From: Candidatus Gastranaerophilales bacterium
Lineage (GTDB): Bacteria > Cyanobacteriota > Vampirovibrionia > Gastranaerophilales > Gastranaerophilaceae
Direction of reading: 5' to 3'
Length of the DNA: 59,837 nt
Assembly (NCBI GenBank): GCA_944326465.1
Contig: CALVEB010000012.1
Location: 1 to 59,837, forward strand
The notes under the pieces were generated by a model. The model was not told the DNA's origin. It saw nothing but the letters and a program-made list of their open reading frames with translations, and did not search any database. The stretch's first letter is position 1, and every line of letters begins with the position of its first letter. Position numbers and translations under genes: made by a program. Positions 24,426 through 34,265 of this stretch are shown here, one piece after another.

Positions 24426-26814
24426 TTCTTACGGAATATTTTTTTTGCAAAATATATTTCTTACTTATGTTATCAAATGTAAGCGTTTTGTATTCGTTAC
24501 CGTCAGAAACTATTTTTATGGAATGATTTCTGTCTGTTCTATAAATATCAGTATTTCTTAACACATCAAGAGTGCCGCGTGCAGGATGTCCGAAAGGATT
24601 CGGGCCGGTTGAAACAATAGAAACTTCGCTATTCAATTTATTCATCATTTCACTGTTTACTACCCCGCGTGCACCGTGATGTCCTACTTTCAAAACTTCT
24701 ATATCTGGCGGGAGTTTTGAACTTATCCTGTTAAATGCATTAACACCTGCATCACCCATAAATAGCATTTCAAAGTTTTTATACTTTAACATTGTAATAA
24801 TTGAATTTTCGTTATCGCTGTCTGTTAAACCTGACATATAAGATGTCATAGTTAATTCCGGTTCTGAATATATAACTTCGCCATTATTTGGAATTACATC
24901 AGGAATTGACAATTCTTTTGCCGTGTCGTAAAGATGTTTTGCTGTCGCTGTTCCGGCATTATATGTGTTAATATAAACCTTTTTAACTCTTAAATTCCGC
25001 ATAATATCTTCTGCGCCGCCGGCGTGGTCGTTATCAAAATGGGTGACAATCATTCCTTCTATATCTTTTATTCCTCTGTCAATAAGGTATTTTATCATTA
25101 TAATTTTTGCCTGTGAATTTTTACTTGTATAAGAATATTTGCCTGTATCTATAATGAAATACTTGTTTTCCGGAGTTTTAATCAAAAATGCATCCGCGTT
25201 TTGAACATCGAATGTTATGATTTCTAAATTCTTATTCGGAATAGTGACTGTCGTGAGTATCAGAAAAACAAGCATGCCTGCAAGAGTTATAAAAATTTTC
25301 TTGTGCCAGCCGGTTTTACACATTAGCGTCAACCCGAGCAATATTGCATAATAAAGCAAAATCTGGAATACATTCGGATGAGAAGTTGTTATAAGAGAAT
25401 TTGGCAGAGTTGACACAAAAACAGAAATATTTACCAGAACATCAAGCGAGATATTACAAATCCAATCAAGCGCCATACATAGATATTTTGTAAAAGGCAT
25501 AAAGATAGCAAGAACCGAACTCACAAAGCCGCCAAAACTTACAACACTCAAAAACGGCATTATCGCAATATTTGCAAGAACGGAATATAGTGAAAATGTA
25601 TTAAAATAGAACATCTGGACAGGTGCAACCCATGCTTGCGCAACAACAGGTACAAGAACAGCGCCTGTAATTACCGGATGAATTTTCCAATCTTCTATTG
25701 TCTCAAAAAGTACACTGCCGGTGACTAAAATTCCGAATGTGGCAAGAAATGATAGTTGAAATCCTACATCATTTATATATGCGGGATTATAAATCAGCAT
25801 TAACATTCCGACCAGAGCAAGCAAGGAAACACTGTGCGCATCACGATCTATTAATTTCCCTACAAGTATAAAAAGCAGCATAAGCGCTGCACGAATTACA
25901 GACGCGCCAAGTCCTGTCATAAGAGTGTAAAGTATAATTACTCCCATACCACTGATGACAGAAATTTGGAACGGAACCCGAAACCGGCGCATAAAAAAGC
26001 ACCAGAATCCGTAAATAAAAGCTACGTTCATGCCGGAAGCTGCAAGTATATGAAGAATACCTGAATTAATAAAGGAATCTTTTATATTTTCAGGCGGAGT
26101 AACTGCATCATCTCCAAACACAATTCCGCCGAGTATTTCAAGATTCGGGGATTTCAAAAACATCGCATGTGTTGCAAGAATACGTTCGCGAAGATTGTTA
26201 AGTCCGCGCATAAACTTCCATTTTAATGAAAGTTTAGTATCAAGTTCCTCACAATCCGCGGCTTTTGCATAAAATGTTGTATACGCTTTGAAATTTCTCA
26301 GATAATTTTTATACGCAAATTGAGAAGGATTTGTTGCGTCAAAAGGCACCCGTAATTTACCTTTTATCGTCAAATCATCACCAATCTTTAAATCAGGGAA
26401 TTCTGTTTTATCAGGATTAATAGTTACAAAAGTTTTCGCGTTCAATTTTTCTTTATCAGCTTCCTTAACTTCAAAGAAAAATTTCTTGCCGCCGGTTGCG
26501 GAATCCGCCGGAATTGATACTATTTGACCTGTCAAAACAGTATCTTTCGGCGCAACGGTAAGAAGCTCATCACTCGATGCCACTCTGAAATATGCGTTGA
26601 AAAATCCTAAATAAAATACAGTTATCCATATTAATATCAAACGCGGCGACACAAGATTAAATACAACAAAAATTATAGATATTACAGAAATTACTGTTGC
26701 GGTAAAAATTTCTATATTGTTAAAGTATGACAAAATCCCGCACATAAATGCGAGGGAAGTTATCAACATTAAAAAGTTTTTATTTTGTACTAATGTCCCT
26801 AAAAATATTCTCAT
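24406..26814 (-). CDS. comEC: ComEC/Rec2 DNA-uptake channel
   Basis: A protein of 802 residues. The N-terminal membrane helices and an OB-like DUF4131 segment (~70-170) come first, then the ComEC core with many membrane helices (ILHILAASGMNVAFIYGF, ~245). The C-terminal metallo-beta-lactamase domain has THFDNDHAGG (~590) and GHHGA (~730). In competent bacteria it carries single-stranded DNA across the inner membrane, and the MBL domain probably degrades the other strand. Together with pilin-like proteins it hints at natural transformation, though pilus machinery is not complete here. Confidence 0.92.
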   Translation of the reverse strand: MRIFLGTLVQNKNFLMLITSLAFMCGILSYFNNIEIFTATVISVISIIFVVFNLVSPRLILIWITVFYLGFFNAYFRVASSDELLTVAPKDTVLTGQIVSIPADSATGGKKFFFEVKEADKEKLNAKTFVTINPDKTEFPDLKIGDDLTIKGKLRVPFDATNPSQFAYKNYLRNFKAYTTFYAKAADCEELDTKLSLKWKFMRGLNNLRERILATHAMFLKSPNLEILGGIVFGDDAVTPPENIKDSFINSGILHILAASGMNVAFIYGFWCFFMRRFRVPFQISVISGMGVIILYTLMTGLGASVIRAALMLLFILVGKLIDRDAHSVSLLALVGMLMLIYNPAYINDVGFQLSFLATFGILVTGSVLFETIEDWKIHPVITGAVLVPVVAQAWVAPVQMFYFNTFSLYSVLANIAIMPFLSVVSFGGFVSSVLAIFMPFTKYLCMALDWICNISLDVLVNISVFVSTLPNSLITTSHPNVFQILLYYAILLGLTLMCKTGWHKKIFITLAGMLVFLILTTVTIPNKNLEIITFDVQNADAFLIKTPENKYFIIDTGKYSYTSKNSQAKIIMIKYLIDRGIKDIEGMIVTHFDNDHAGGAEDIMRNLRVKKVYINTYNAGTATAKHLYDTAKELSIPDVIPNNGEVIYSEPELTMTSYMSGLTDSDNENSIITMLKYKNFEMLFMGDAGVNAFNRISSKLPPDIEVLKVGHHGARGVVNSEMMNKLNSEVSIVSTGPNPFGHPARGTLDVLRNTDIYRTDRNHSIKIVSDGNEYKTLTFDNISKKYILQKKYSVRTTSKTR

Positions 26815-26826
26815 TCCTGATTATAA

Positions 26827-28785
26827 TTAATTTTTACCCCACCATAAAAAGCCTTTTTTCTTCTTTTTTGGCTGCGGCTTATTTTTATTTGTATCAATTG
26901 TTTTGTTGTTTAACTGTGCCTGCTGCGGCTGCTGTACAATTGTTTTTGCGGCAGACCTTGTTGAAAAGACGCTTGTTGCAAGCGTTTTTGCGTACTTATT
27001 TGCAAAATGGGCGTAATCAAATATAATAACCCCTTTTGTATTAAGTTTTCTTGCCTCATGAATTTGTCTTATCAAATCTTCTTCGGCCCCGCCCATAAAC
27101 GTAACGAACAAACCGGCATAGATATCGGTTTTTGCGGCAGATGTCGCTCTTAAAACATCCTGCATCATTGAGTTAGCTGTTTTAGAATCACAGGTGAGGA
27201 AAAGAGGTGTTAATCCGTCCACATAATGATTGTCAGACCATGTTTTCCAATCCTGCATTTTAGTATTCAGAGCAGAAAGCCTGTTAGGGAATACAACGGC
27301 TGAAAGATAGAGATTACGCTGCTTGCAATAGGCATTTACTTTTTTGACCATTTGAGTAATTTTTCCGCGGCGGTAATTAGACCATGTTAGCCACATAGGA
27401 TCTGATACTCTGATATCTACCGGATCTACATTATAAAGCGCTTTAAATTCTCTCCTTGCATATTCAGTGTACCCCCAGCTTGTATCTTCAGTTACAGAAA
27501 CAATTTGCGGATATCTTATGTAATCCAGATTTAAGCCATCGACTTTATATTTTGTCGTAACTTCTTTAATCAATTTCATTACAAAATCCTGAACAAGCGG
27601 GTTTGCAGGATCAAGAAAATATCCATTGTGTTCGGATTGTGAACGGGTAGGCTGTGTGGAATCCGCATCTTTTCTCATACGGTTTCCCCACTCCGGATGC
27701 ATGGCAATAATACTATGCGGATTATAATTTATATTTGCGTTTCCGGCATAAAATGTTTCAAACCAGATGTGCACTTTTATGTCCCGTTTATGCGCTTCTT
27801 TAAGCCATACAGCAAGCGGATCAAAACCTTTAAAATGTTCATACTGCTCTGTTGCGCCGTAATCTTTCATAACTTGACTCGGATATATTGTTTTTCCGTG
27901 AAAATAAGTTTCCAGAAATATTGTATCTATTCCCGCATTTTTAACCCGTTGAATGGTTTTTACTATATCCTGCGGATTTTTTTCTGTCGGACGGAGCCAG
28001 ATACCTTTTAATTCACCGTATTTATATGGAATAACACTTTTTAAAGCATCATTTGCGGCTTCTATTGCAAGTTTTGAATATTTTTGTACGTGCTCCGGAT
28101 TCTTACGTGCTTTTTTCAGATAGTTTTTAGCGTCATCTATATAACTTGTCGGAACTTTCCAGTTGTAATCCGTATAATTTTCCCTGTAATAAGCTATCAT
28201 CTGTTCAGCTTCTGTAATTTTTTTCTGCGATTCAAAGATGTAACTTTCAGAGGTTGTATAGGTGTAAACCAATTTTTTATCTAGGTCAACATATATTTTT
28301 GTTCCGACTTTAATACTGTTGTTAATCCAGTTTTTAGCGCGTCCATGTCCGCTTATGACAATTCCGTCCGGCGGAATAGGAGAATCCGCGCCTGACAATT
28401 CGGTAACTGTATTACCTACAACAATAGCTTCTGCCCCGTATTCGTTTGTATTGGTTCTTGCACCGTAAAACGGTGTATATATGACAAGCTGGTTTGTACC
28501 GCGGGTCCCCGGGAGATGGCTTGCCATACGGTTTGATGAAGGCGTCGGATCTATTGCATTTATTAAATTTTTGGTATAACTGAACTGCACTTCATGGGTC
28601 GATAGAGTATAGGGCTTGAAAACAGGCGAAGAATAGAAATTATTCATAATGCTTTCTGATATAGAGGATGACAACGGTTCAAGCGATTCAACCTGCGCAT
28701 CAGACTGCTTGCTGTTATCCGCATAAACAAGCGTTGTCGTAAGCATTAATGTCAGTAATAATATCAATATTTTTTTTATTTTCAT
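26827..28785 (-). CDS. GHL10-type glycoside hydrolase-like exported protein
   Basis: A protein of 652 residues with a signal peptide (MKIKKILILLLTLMLTTTLVYA). The core (~265-610) matches the GHL10/YngK family (PF02638): ELKGIWLRPTE, TIFLETYFHG, HKRDIKVHIWFE, VDGLNLDYIRYPQ. A beta-rich N-terminal domain precedes it (PFYGARTNTNEYG), and a basic tail (KPQPKKKKK) ends the protein. Relatives are predicted periplasmic or surface glycosidases of unknown substrate. It is codirectional with the TPR gene (4-bp gap). Confidence 0.82.
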   Translation of the reverse strand: MKIKKILILLLTLMLTTTLVYADNSKQSDAQVESLEPLSSSISESIMNNFYSSPVFKPYTLSTHEVQFSYTKNLINAIDPTPSSNRMASHLPGTRGTNQLVIYTPFYGARTNTNEYGAEAIVVGNTVTELSGADSPIPPDGIVISGHGRAKNWINNSIKVGTKIYVDLDKKLVYTYTTSESYIFESQKKITEAEQMIAYYRENYTDYNWKVPTSYIDDAKNYLKKARKNPEHVQKYSKLAIEAANDALKSVIPYKYGELKGIWLRPTEKNPQDIVKTIQRVKNAGIDTIFLETYFHGKTIYPSQVMKDYGATEQYEHFKGFDPLAVWLKEAHKRDIKVHIWFETFYAGNANINYNPHSIIAMHPEWGNRMRKDADSTQPTRSQSEHNGYFLDPANPLVQDFVMKLIKEVTTKYKVDGLNLDYIRYPQIVSVTEDTSWGYTEYARREFKALYNVDPVDIRVSDPMWLTWSNYRRGKITQMVKKVNAYCKQRNLYLSAVVFPNRLSALNTKMQDWKTWSDNHYVDGLTPLFLTCDSKTANSMMQDVLRATSAAKTDIYAGLFVTFMGGAEEDLIRQIHEARKLNTKGVIIFDYAHFANKYAKTLATSVFSTRSAAKTIVQQPQQAQLNNKTIDTNKNKPQPKKKKKGFLWWGKN

Positions 28786-28788
28786 GTT

Positions 28789-29457
28789 TTACTCCCTGAT
28801 AAGATGATAATACTCGGATTTGTCATATCCCATATCATTTATCGACTGTATTTTTTCCTGTAATTCTGTATCTTCCGGCTTTAGTGAATAAGTTGCTTCA
28901 TAGAATTTTTTTGCGTTCATTAAGTCTGCAAACTTTTCATAAATTGTTGCCAGCCTGAAATTCAAATCATAATTATTTGCATATCCGTTGTTGTAGGCAA
29001 TAGTATAATGTTTTAATGCTCTTTTAAAGTCCCTTCTTTTAAAATAATACTCTCCAAACCAAAAATTTGCATACGGGTCATTTGCGACAAGATTAGTGGC
29101 ATGAAAAAAATTTGATTTTGCAAGTGAATCTTTTTTTAATTCATCATAAATCCTTGCTATTTGAACATAAATTCTCTCATCATCAGGGTTAATTTTTGAA
29201 GCCAGATAATATTTGCCCATAGCAAGGTTTATAAATCGGTCTTTTTCCTGAGGTTCTTCTAACTGCATGGCAATATCAAAGTAATAATCAGCTTCTTCCA
29301 GAACAGGAGTAATATCAAGTTTGGAATAATCAAACAATTGCGCAGCCGCATTATATTCAATATTACCGGATTGAACAGCGTATGTAGAACAAACAGGGAA
29401 CAATATCATTAGAAATAATATTGTTAACAGAGTGACAAATTTGTTTCTACAAATCAT
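28789..29457 (-). CDS. Exported TPR-repeat protein
   Basis: A protein of 222 residues with a hydrophobic N-terminal signal (FVTLLTILFLMILFPVC) and at least three TPR-like helix pairs (NPDDERIYVQIARIYDELK, DPYANFWFGEYYFKRRDFK, NYDLNFRLATIYEKF). TPRs mediate protein contacts, probably in the periplasm. The start at 29457 overlaps the upstream gene by 11 bp; 29484 is an alternative. It forms a unit with the GHL10 gene. Confidence 0.7.
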   Translation of the reverse strand: MICRNKFVTLLTILFLMILFPVCSTYAVQSGNIEYNAAAQLFDYSKLDITPVLEEADYYFDIAMQLEEPQEKDRFINLAMGKYYLASKINPDDERIYVQIARIYDELKKDSLAKSNFFHATNLVANDPYANFWFGEYYFKRRDFKRALKHYTIAYNNGYANNYDLNFRLATIYEKFADLMNAKKFYEATYSLKPEDTELQEKIQSINDMGYDKSEYYHLIRE

Positions 29458-29764
29458 AAATTGAAGGATAATACTTGATATCATGGTTCATAAACGAATC
29501 ATCGTCCAATGAGGGATCAGTATATCTCAAGAATTTACCGAACCAGCCGGCTCTGTTTCTGAATAAAGAACGATCAACATATCCGTTGTATTCTTCACCC
29601 ATAGCTCTTGCTTTACTTCTGCCGACTATTTCAACAGCAGAGCTTGAATATCCGTTATTTATCAGATAATCCTGAGAAACTGTATCTGCTACGGTAAATT
29701 CCTTAGCATTGGCACACAATGTCGATAAACCAAGTATTGTGATAGTTAATAATATTTTTTTCAT
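29447..29764 (-). CDS. Small exported protein of unknown function
   Basis: A protein of 105 residues with a signal peptide (MKKILLTITILGLSTLCANA). The mature part is short and polar (EFTVADTVSQDYLINNGYSS, YVDRSLFRNRAGWFGKFLRYTDPSLD), and I recognise no family. The start at 29764 is fixed by gaggtg just upstream. It is the first gene of the three-gene minus-strand unit with the TPR and GHL10 genes, so it may share an envelope role. Confidence 0.65.
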   Translation of the reverse strand: MKKILLTITILGLSTLCANAKEFTVADTVSQDYLINNGYSSSAVEIVGRSKARAMGEEYNGYVDRSLFRNRAGWFGKFLRYTDPSLDDDSFMNHDIKYYPSIYDL

Positions 29765-29848
29765 GTCCACCTCTGTCAGTATCAATTATAATACTTTTTA
29801 CAACAGTTACAAAAACATTATAATTTCTTTACATAAAAACCGCATGGA

Positions 29849-30904
29849 TTATTTGGAGGATTTTATTATAATTTCTTCTAACTTTTCTAATAATTGATCT
29901 TCCGGAACTCTTGCGACTATTTCACCTTTTTTGAATATATACCCTTCATTTATGCCGCCGGCAATACCAAAATCAGCATGCCTTGCTTCACCGGGGCCGT
30001 TAACCGCACACCCCATAGTCGCAATAGTAATCGGCAGATCAAGATTTTTAAATTTCTCTTCAACTTTTTTAGCCAGACCGATAAGATCAATTTGAGTTCT
30101 GCCGCAGGTCGGGCAGGAAACAAAATTTACCCCGTGCCTGCGAAGATTTAAACTTTTCAGAATATCGTAACCTGCAATAACTTCCTCTACAGGATTTTCT
30201 GTTAAAGAAACTCTTATAGTATCTCCGATACCTTCAGCGAGCAGAGTTCCCAGACCAACAGAAGATTTAACGAGTCCGCCGCGCAATGTGCCTGCCTCGG
30301 TAACACCTAAGTGCAGCGGATAAGGGATTTTTTCCGCAATAGAACGATATGCTTCTATTGTTGTTAAGACATCTGAGGATTTCAGGGAAACTTTTATCAG
30401 GTCAAAATCCAGATCTTCAAGAATTTGGACGTGTTTGAGGGCACTTTTAACCATTTTTTCTGAGAGCGGAATATCTTCATCCTGCAATTCTTTTTCTAAT
30501 GAACCTGCATTTACCCCAATTCTAATAGGAATTTTTTGTTGTTTTGCAAGTGATACGACTTTTTCTACATTTTCGCGCTTGCCAATGTTCCCCGGATTAA
30601 GGCGCAGTGCATTAATCCCGTTATTTATACACTGTATAGCAAGACGGTAATCAAAATGGATATCTGCAACCAACGGTACGGATGTGCGTTTGACGATTTC
30701 TTTTATTGCCTCAGCCGCATCTTTATTCAGAACTGCAAGACGTACAATTTCACATCCGTGGTCAGCAAGTTCCTGTATCTGGTTAACAGTTGCCTCAATA
30801 TTTCTTGTGTCAGTGTTACACATAGATTGAACACTTATCGGGGCACCGGCTCCGATTTTTATATTTCCTATATTTATACCATTTGATTTTCTTCTTTTTA
30901 TCAT
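29849..30904 (-). CDS. ispG: 4-hydroxy-3-methylbut-2-enyl diphosphate synthase
   Basis: Penultimate enzyme of the MEP isoprenoid pathway, converting MEcPP to HMBPP with a [4Fe-4S] cluster. It has 351 residues. The N-terminal TIM barrel (GAPISVQSMCNTDT) precedes cluster cysteines in FVSCPTCGRTQ (~265) and MGCAVNGPGEARHADFG (~300). It stands alone between envelope genes and a divergent phosphodiesterase. Its presence implies isoprenoids are made by the MEP route. Confidence 0.96.
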   Translation of the reverse strand: MIKRRKSNGINIGNIKIGAGAPISVQSMCNTDTRNIEATVNQIQELADHGCEIVRLAVLNKDAAEAIKEIVKRTSVPLVADIHFDYRLAIQCINNGINALRLNPGNIGKRENVEKVVSLAKQQKIPIRIGVNAGSLEKELQDEDIPLSEKMVKSALKHVQILEDLDFDLIKVSLKSSDVLTTIEAYRSIAEKIPYPLHLGVTEAGTLRGGLVKSSVGLGTLLAEGIGDTIRVSLTENPVEEVIAGYDILKSLNLRRHGVNFVSCPTCGRTQIDLIGLAKKVEEKFKNLDLPITIATMGCAVNGPGEARHADFGIAGGINEGYIFKKGEIVARVPEDQLLEKLEEIIIKSSK

Positions 30905-30944
30905 AGTATTATTTTAGCACAAGAAAAACAAAGGAGTGTACTTT

Positions 30945-31679
30945 ATGAAAATAGCAGTAATATCTGACATCCATGGTAATATGCAGGCGTTAGAGAGTGT
31001 GTTAGAAGATGCGAAACAGCAAAAATGTGAAAAAATCCTCTGTCTTGGCGATTTAGCTATGGCCGGCCCTCAGCCGCGTATGACAATAGATTTTATTCAG
31101 GAACAAAAAAACTGGGAAATAATTCAGGGGAACACTGACAAACTCATCGGTGACTTTTGTCCTGAATATATGGAAGAAGTAAAGTCACATTTTCCGATTA
31201 TGGCAAACGCTCTGGCAGAAGAAATTTTATATCTGAGCGATGAACAAAAAGAATATTTACGTACACTTCCTGAAAATAAAATACTTTCAATAGAAGGTGT
31301 AAGAATAATGATGGTTCATGGCTCACCTCGCCGGAATAATGAGAATATTTTTCCTGATATGCCGATAAGCGAAATAGAAGAGATATTTAAAGAGGATCTT
31401 GCCGATTTAACCTTCTGCGGGCATACACATATTCCTTGCGGGTATCAAACCAATAAGAAACAGACAATTGTAAATGTCGGAAGCGTAGGGCGTCCGATGA
31501 CAAAAGATGCAAAAGCATGTTATGTAATCGCTAACATTGAAAACGGCGGCTTTTCTATTGAACACCGTTTTCTTGATTATGACAGAGAAGTCGCGGCTGA
31601 ACTTTTAATGCAGAGAACATTTGAAGGCCGCGACAAAATCGCGCAACTGCTTTTACATCCGACTCAAAGACACGTATAA
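30945..31679 (+). CDS. YfcE/MJ0936-type metallophosphoesterase
   Basis: A protein of 244 residues with all five metallophosphatase blocks: ISDIHGN (~6), LGDLAMAGP (~40), GNTD (~67), VHGSPR (~125) and GHTHIP (~160). The start at 30945 has aaggag 9 nt upstream; the annotated GTG at 30936 is less likely. It is a cytosolic phosphodiesterase with unknown substrate. Divergent from ispG. Confidence 0.85.
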   Translation: MKIAVISDIHGNMQALESVLEDAKQQKCEKILCLGDLAMAGPQPRMTIDFIQEQKNWEIIQGNTDKLIGDFCPEYMEEVKSHFPIMANALAEEILYLSDEQKEYLRTLPENKILSIEGVRIMMVHGSPRRNNENIFPDMPISEIEEIFKEDLADLTFCGHTHIPCGYQTNKKQTIVNVGSVGRPMTKDAKACYVIANIENGGFSIEHRFLDYDREVAAELLMQRTFEGRDKIAQLLLHPTQRHV

Positions 31680-31686
31680 AAAAGAT

Positions 31687-33825
31687 TTATTTTCTCTTAT
31701 ACAAACTTGCGTAAGTTATCTTAAATGGTTTATCTGATGTAAAAGTGATTTTCAAAATATTATCAGCACATAACCAGGAAGGGTAATTGTCTAAAGGTAT
31801 AAGTAATTTTCTTTTCTTTGAACGCAATTCTAATTGTGTGGGAATTGCGTTCACCTGCATTTTAATACATACCTCACCTTCGGCCTCATATTCAACGTAT
31901 ACTAAATCAGTATTTTCAGGTTTTACACCGTCTTTTATATGAACAGTATTGTCCTCAATTTCAATATCAGCCACCACACTTTCAAGCGGCAGTGTGCTAA
32001 GTGAAGCGCCCCAAACATCAGGAAGATATTTTAAATCCGGCTGTCCTATAACATCAGCCTCTTCAAAATCCGCCTCGCCTGTATAATCAGGATTATAAAT
32101 AAGGAAGTGACCGTTTTCATATTGTCTGTATTCATATAACCCTGACAAAAACAGCCATCGATAAACTTTATTAATCCGCTGCGGTATTCTGATATCATCA
32201 AAGCCCATAAAAATTTCCGGCGCATAAAGAAAAACTATCTTTGGCGGATTACTTTTTAAATGTTCCAGAATTTCTTCTGTCTGTGGGGTGTTTACAACAT
32301 TATAAAAAGAAGTATACGGCATAGCCGGTTTTCGTTCAGTATAATAATACATCATACCGGCATTATTCAAATCTAAGTATAAATCATCCTTCGTTGTAAC
32401 AGATCTTATGTATTCTGTATAGGCTTTCTTCGATTGATTTTTCTGCATTGAGGTAAGTTTTGGATAATCTCCTCTTTTTGATCCTGCACCATCTAATCTA
32501 AAGACGGGCTGCATAAGCCAGATAGAAAAAATTAACAGAGAAGATATTATAACAATATTTGCATTAAATAAATTTTTAGATTTCATTCGATAATAAATAT
32601 ATGGAATAACAACTGTCATAACCGCAATTGACCACTCTAATGCCCTTGGAATAAATGTACGCTGTTCAGTACGGCCAAATGCATAATTAAACATAAATAA
32701 TGTTGTAAGAACAACAAAAATTATTGTATGTTGTGATTTTCTATCTGTTGTTGTTAACATTTGCAGAAGGAATGCCGGCATGAACAAAAAAGCAAAAGTT
32801 CCTATCATAAATTTATAAGGATTTATTAATCCGGGGAAATTAGTACCAAAAGCATACAAATTCGATGTAACATAATACTGTGATTTTTGCAAAAAAGCAG
32901 CAATATCTTCTCCTAACAAAACATAAGCAGCTCCTGCTGCTAAAATAAGAATAAGACACCCTGATTTTTTATGCTCTTTTATCTGAATAAAAAGAAGCGG
33001 TAAAGATGCAACCAATACTGACATACCTATGGTTGTTTTATACATTGCAAAAAATATTGTAGCGGTAAAATATAATATAAACCATAATACAGAATTAAGC
33101 TTATCATTATATTGGATTAAAAATACATATACCAATGTAACAGTAGTTATGAAAGTAAAATCCACAGCAGGCAGCAGAAAGAAAAAAATATTAGATGCAA
33201 CCAGCACGGAAAGCAAGTTTTTTCGAAATATCAAGACGGACAATACCAGATTAATAAATAAAAACAGATAAGTTATAAGCCCTGAAGCAATACGTTCACT
33301 TAAAAAAGTCAAATTTCCAAAAATATTGTCTGCAATCCACGAAGGCAAAATATCCAAATATCCATGCACAAGCATTATGTCAGAATAATATTTCATATTG
33401 AATTGTGAATGAGCATAATAGGCTGCAAATTTTTCACCGTAATGATGATCGTCAAGCACGGACGGCCAAGAAAAATTAAGTGCATATTTACTCATTAAAA
33501 TAAAAAATAAAATACCGATTCCCCAGTATATACAGCGCTCATATTTTTCTAAATTAAAATTTAATTGAGGAAACTTTATCTGATTAAAAAAATAAGTAAT
33601 ATAAAATACCAGAATATAGAATAAAAATACCGGAAATATCAAGTATTTATTATAATTGCAATAAAGAGTTGAACCCACATAAAAATCTTTTAGATTAGTA
33701 TAACCGAATACAGGCAACAATATCTTATATAAAATACATGACAAAAGCAAAGCTACACTAATTGAAAAAAATATATTCAAAAAAGTATCTTTGCTTTTAA
33801 TCGCTTCTATTAACTTTTTATACAT
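31687..33825 (-). CDS. Large integral membrane protein (GT-C glycosyltransferase-like)
   Basis: A protein of 712 residues with roughly ten to twelve hydrophobic segments in residues ~15-440, then a soluble ~270-residue C-terminal domain (YWTERKPAM-like YYTERKPAMPYTSFY, LPDVWGASLSTL). An extracytoplasmic loop after the first helices has SVLDDHHYGEKFAAYY, like the Asp-containing loop of GT-C enzymes. I infer transfer of sugars from lipid carriers to surface glycans, supported by the O-antigen ligase-like gene nearby. No closer assignment is possible. Confidence 0.6.
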   Translation of the reverse strand: MYKKLIEAIKSKDTFLNIFFSISVALLLSCILYKILLPVFGYTNLKDFYVGSTLYCNYNKYLIFPVFLFYILVFYITYFFNQIKFPQLNFNLEKYERCIYWGIGILFFILMSKYALNFSWPSVLDDHHYGEKFAAYYAHSQFNMKYYSDIMLVHGYLDILPSWIADNIFGNLTFLSERIASGLITYLFLFINLVLSVLIFRKNLLSVLVASNIFFFLLPAVDFTFITTVTLVYVFLIQYNDKLNSVLWFILYFTATIFFAMYKTTIGMSVLVASLPLLFIQIKEHKKSGCLILILAAGAAYVLLGEDIAAFLQKSQYYVTSNLYAFGTNFPGLINPYKFMIGTFAFLFMPAFLLQMLTTTDRKSQHTIIFVVLTTLFMFNYAFGRTEQRTFIPRALEWSIAVMTVVIPYIYYRMKSKNLFNANIVIISSLLIFSIWLMQPVFRLDGAGSKRGDYPKLTSMQKNQSKKAYTEYIRSVTTKDDLYLDLNNAGMMYYYTERKPAMPYTSFYNVVNTPQTEEILEHLKSNPPKIVFLYAPEIFMGFDDIRIPQRINKVYRWLFLSGLYEYRQYENGHFLIYNPDYTGEADFEEADVIGQPDLKYLPDVWGASLSTLPLESVVADIEIEDNTVHIKDGVKPENTDLVYVEYEAEGEVCIKMQVNAIPTQLELRSKKRKLLIPLDNYPSWLCADNILKITFTSDKPFKITYASLYKRK

Positions 33826-33843
33826 ACACTCTCCGGATAAAAA

Positions 33844-34143
33844 TTATGCCAGTTCGTTCAGCAATTTTACATTGTCCTGCATTTTGCGATAATCATCAGC
33901 CTGAGTGCGGTTTTGTACATTTCTGCCCATAAGGCTTGTAACGCCGGTTGCTATTATTCTGTCTGCAAGCATCTGGCGCGCACGCATTTTTTCTACATCC
34001 ATTTGCAATGTATTCATCTTTTTGACAAGCAGATCCAATTTCGCTGTATCAGACATCTTATTCAAATCAGGCTGTTTGTTTTCGTTTCCGCTGAAAACTG
34101 CTTTATAAAAACTCTGTCCTGCATTTATTTTTGATACAAACAT
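33844..34143 (-). CDS. Small alpha-helical protein of unknown function
   Basis: A protein of 99 residues, not recognised. A predicted coiled coil spans ~30-60 (TAKLDLLVKKMNTLQMDVEKMRA). There is no signal peptide. The ATG follows ggagac (caaaaggagacgaacATG). It lies alone, in a divergent pair with the heptose kinase-like gene. Confidence 0.55.
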   Translation of the reverse strand: MFVSKINAGQSFYKAVFSGNENKQPDLNKMSDTAKLDLLVKKMNTLQMDVEKMRARQMLADRIIATGVTSLMGRNVQNRTQADDYRKMQDNVKLLNELA

Positions 34144-34265
34144 GTTCGTCTCCTTTTAACAAGATTATAAAAACATAAAAGCACCAAAAAAAATTTTTTG
34201 CCACTTTTTAATATTTTTGTGTTAAAATTTCTTTATAAAGGATTTTACTTTTTCAGAGAATTGCT

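Noticed and set aside
24358-24561. Plus-strand frame at the comEC end
   Set aside because: It is antisense to the certain comEC C-terminus and inside the TTTTGGAAGT repeats.
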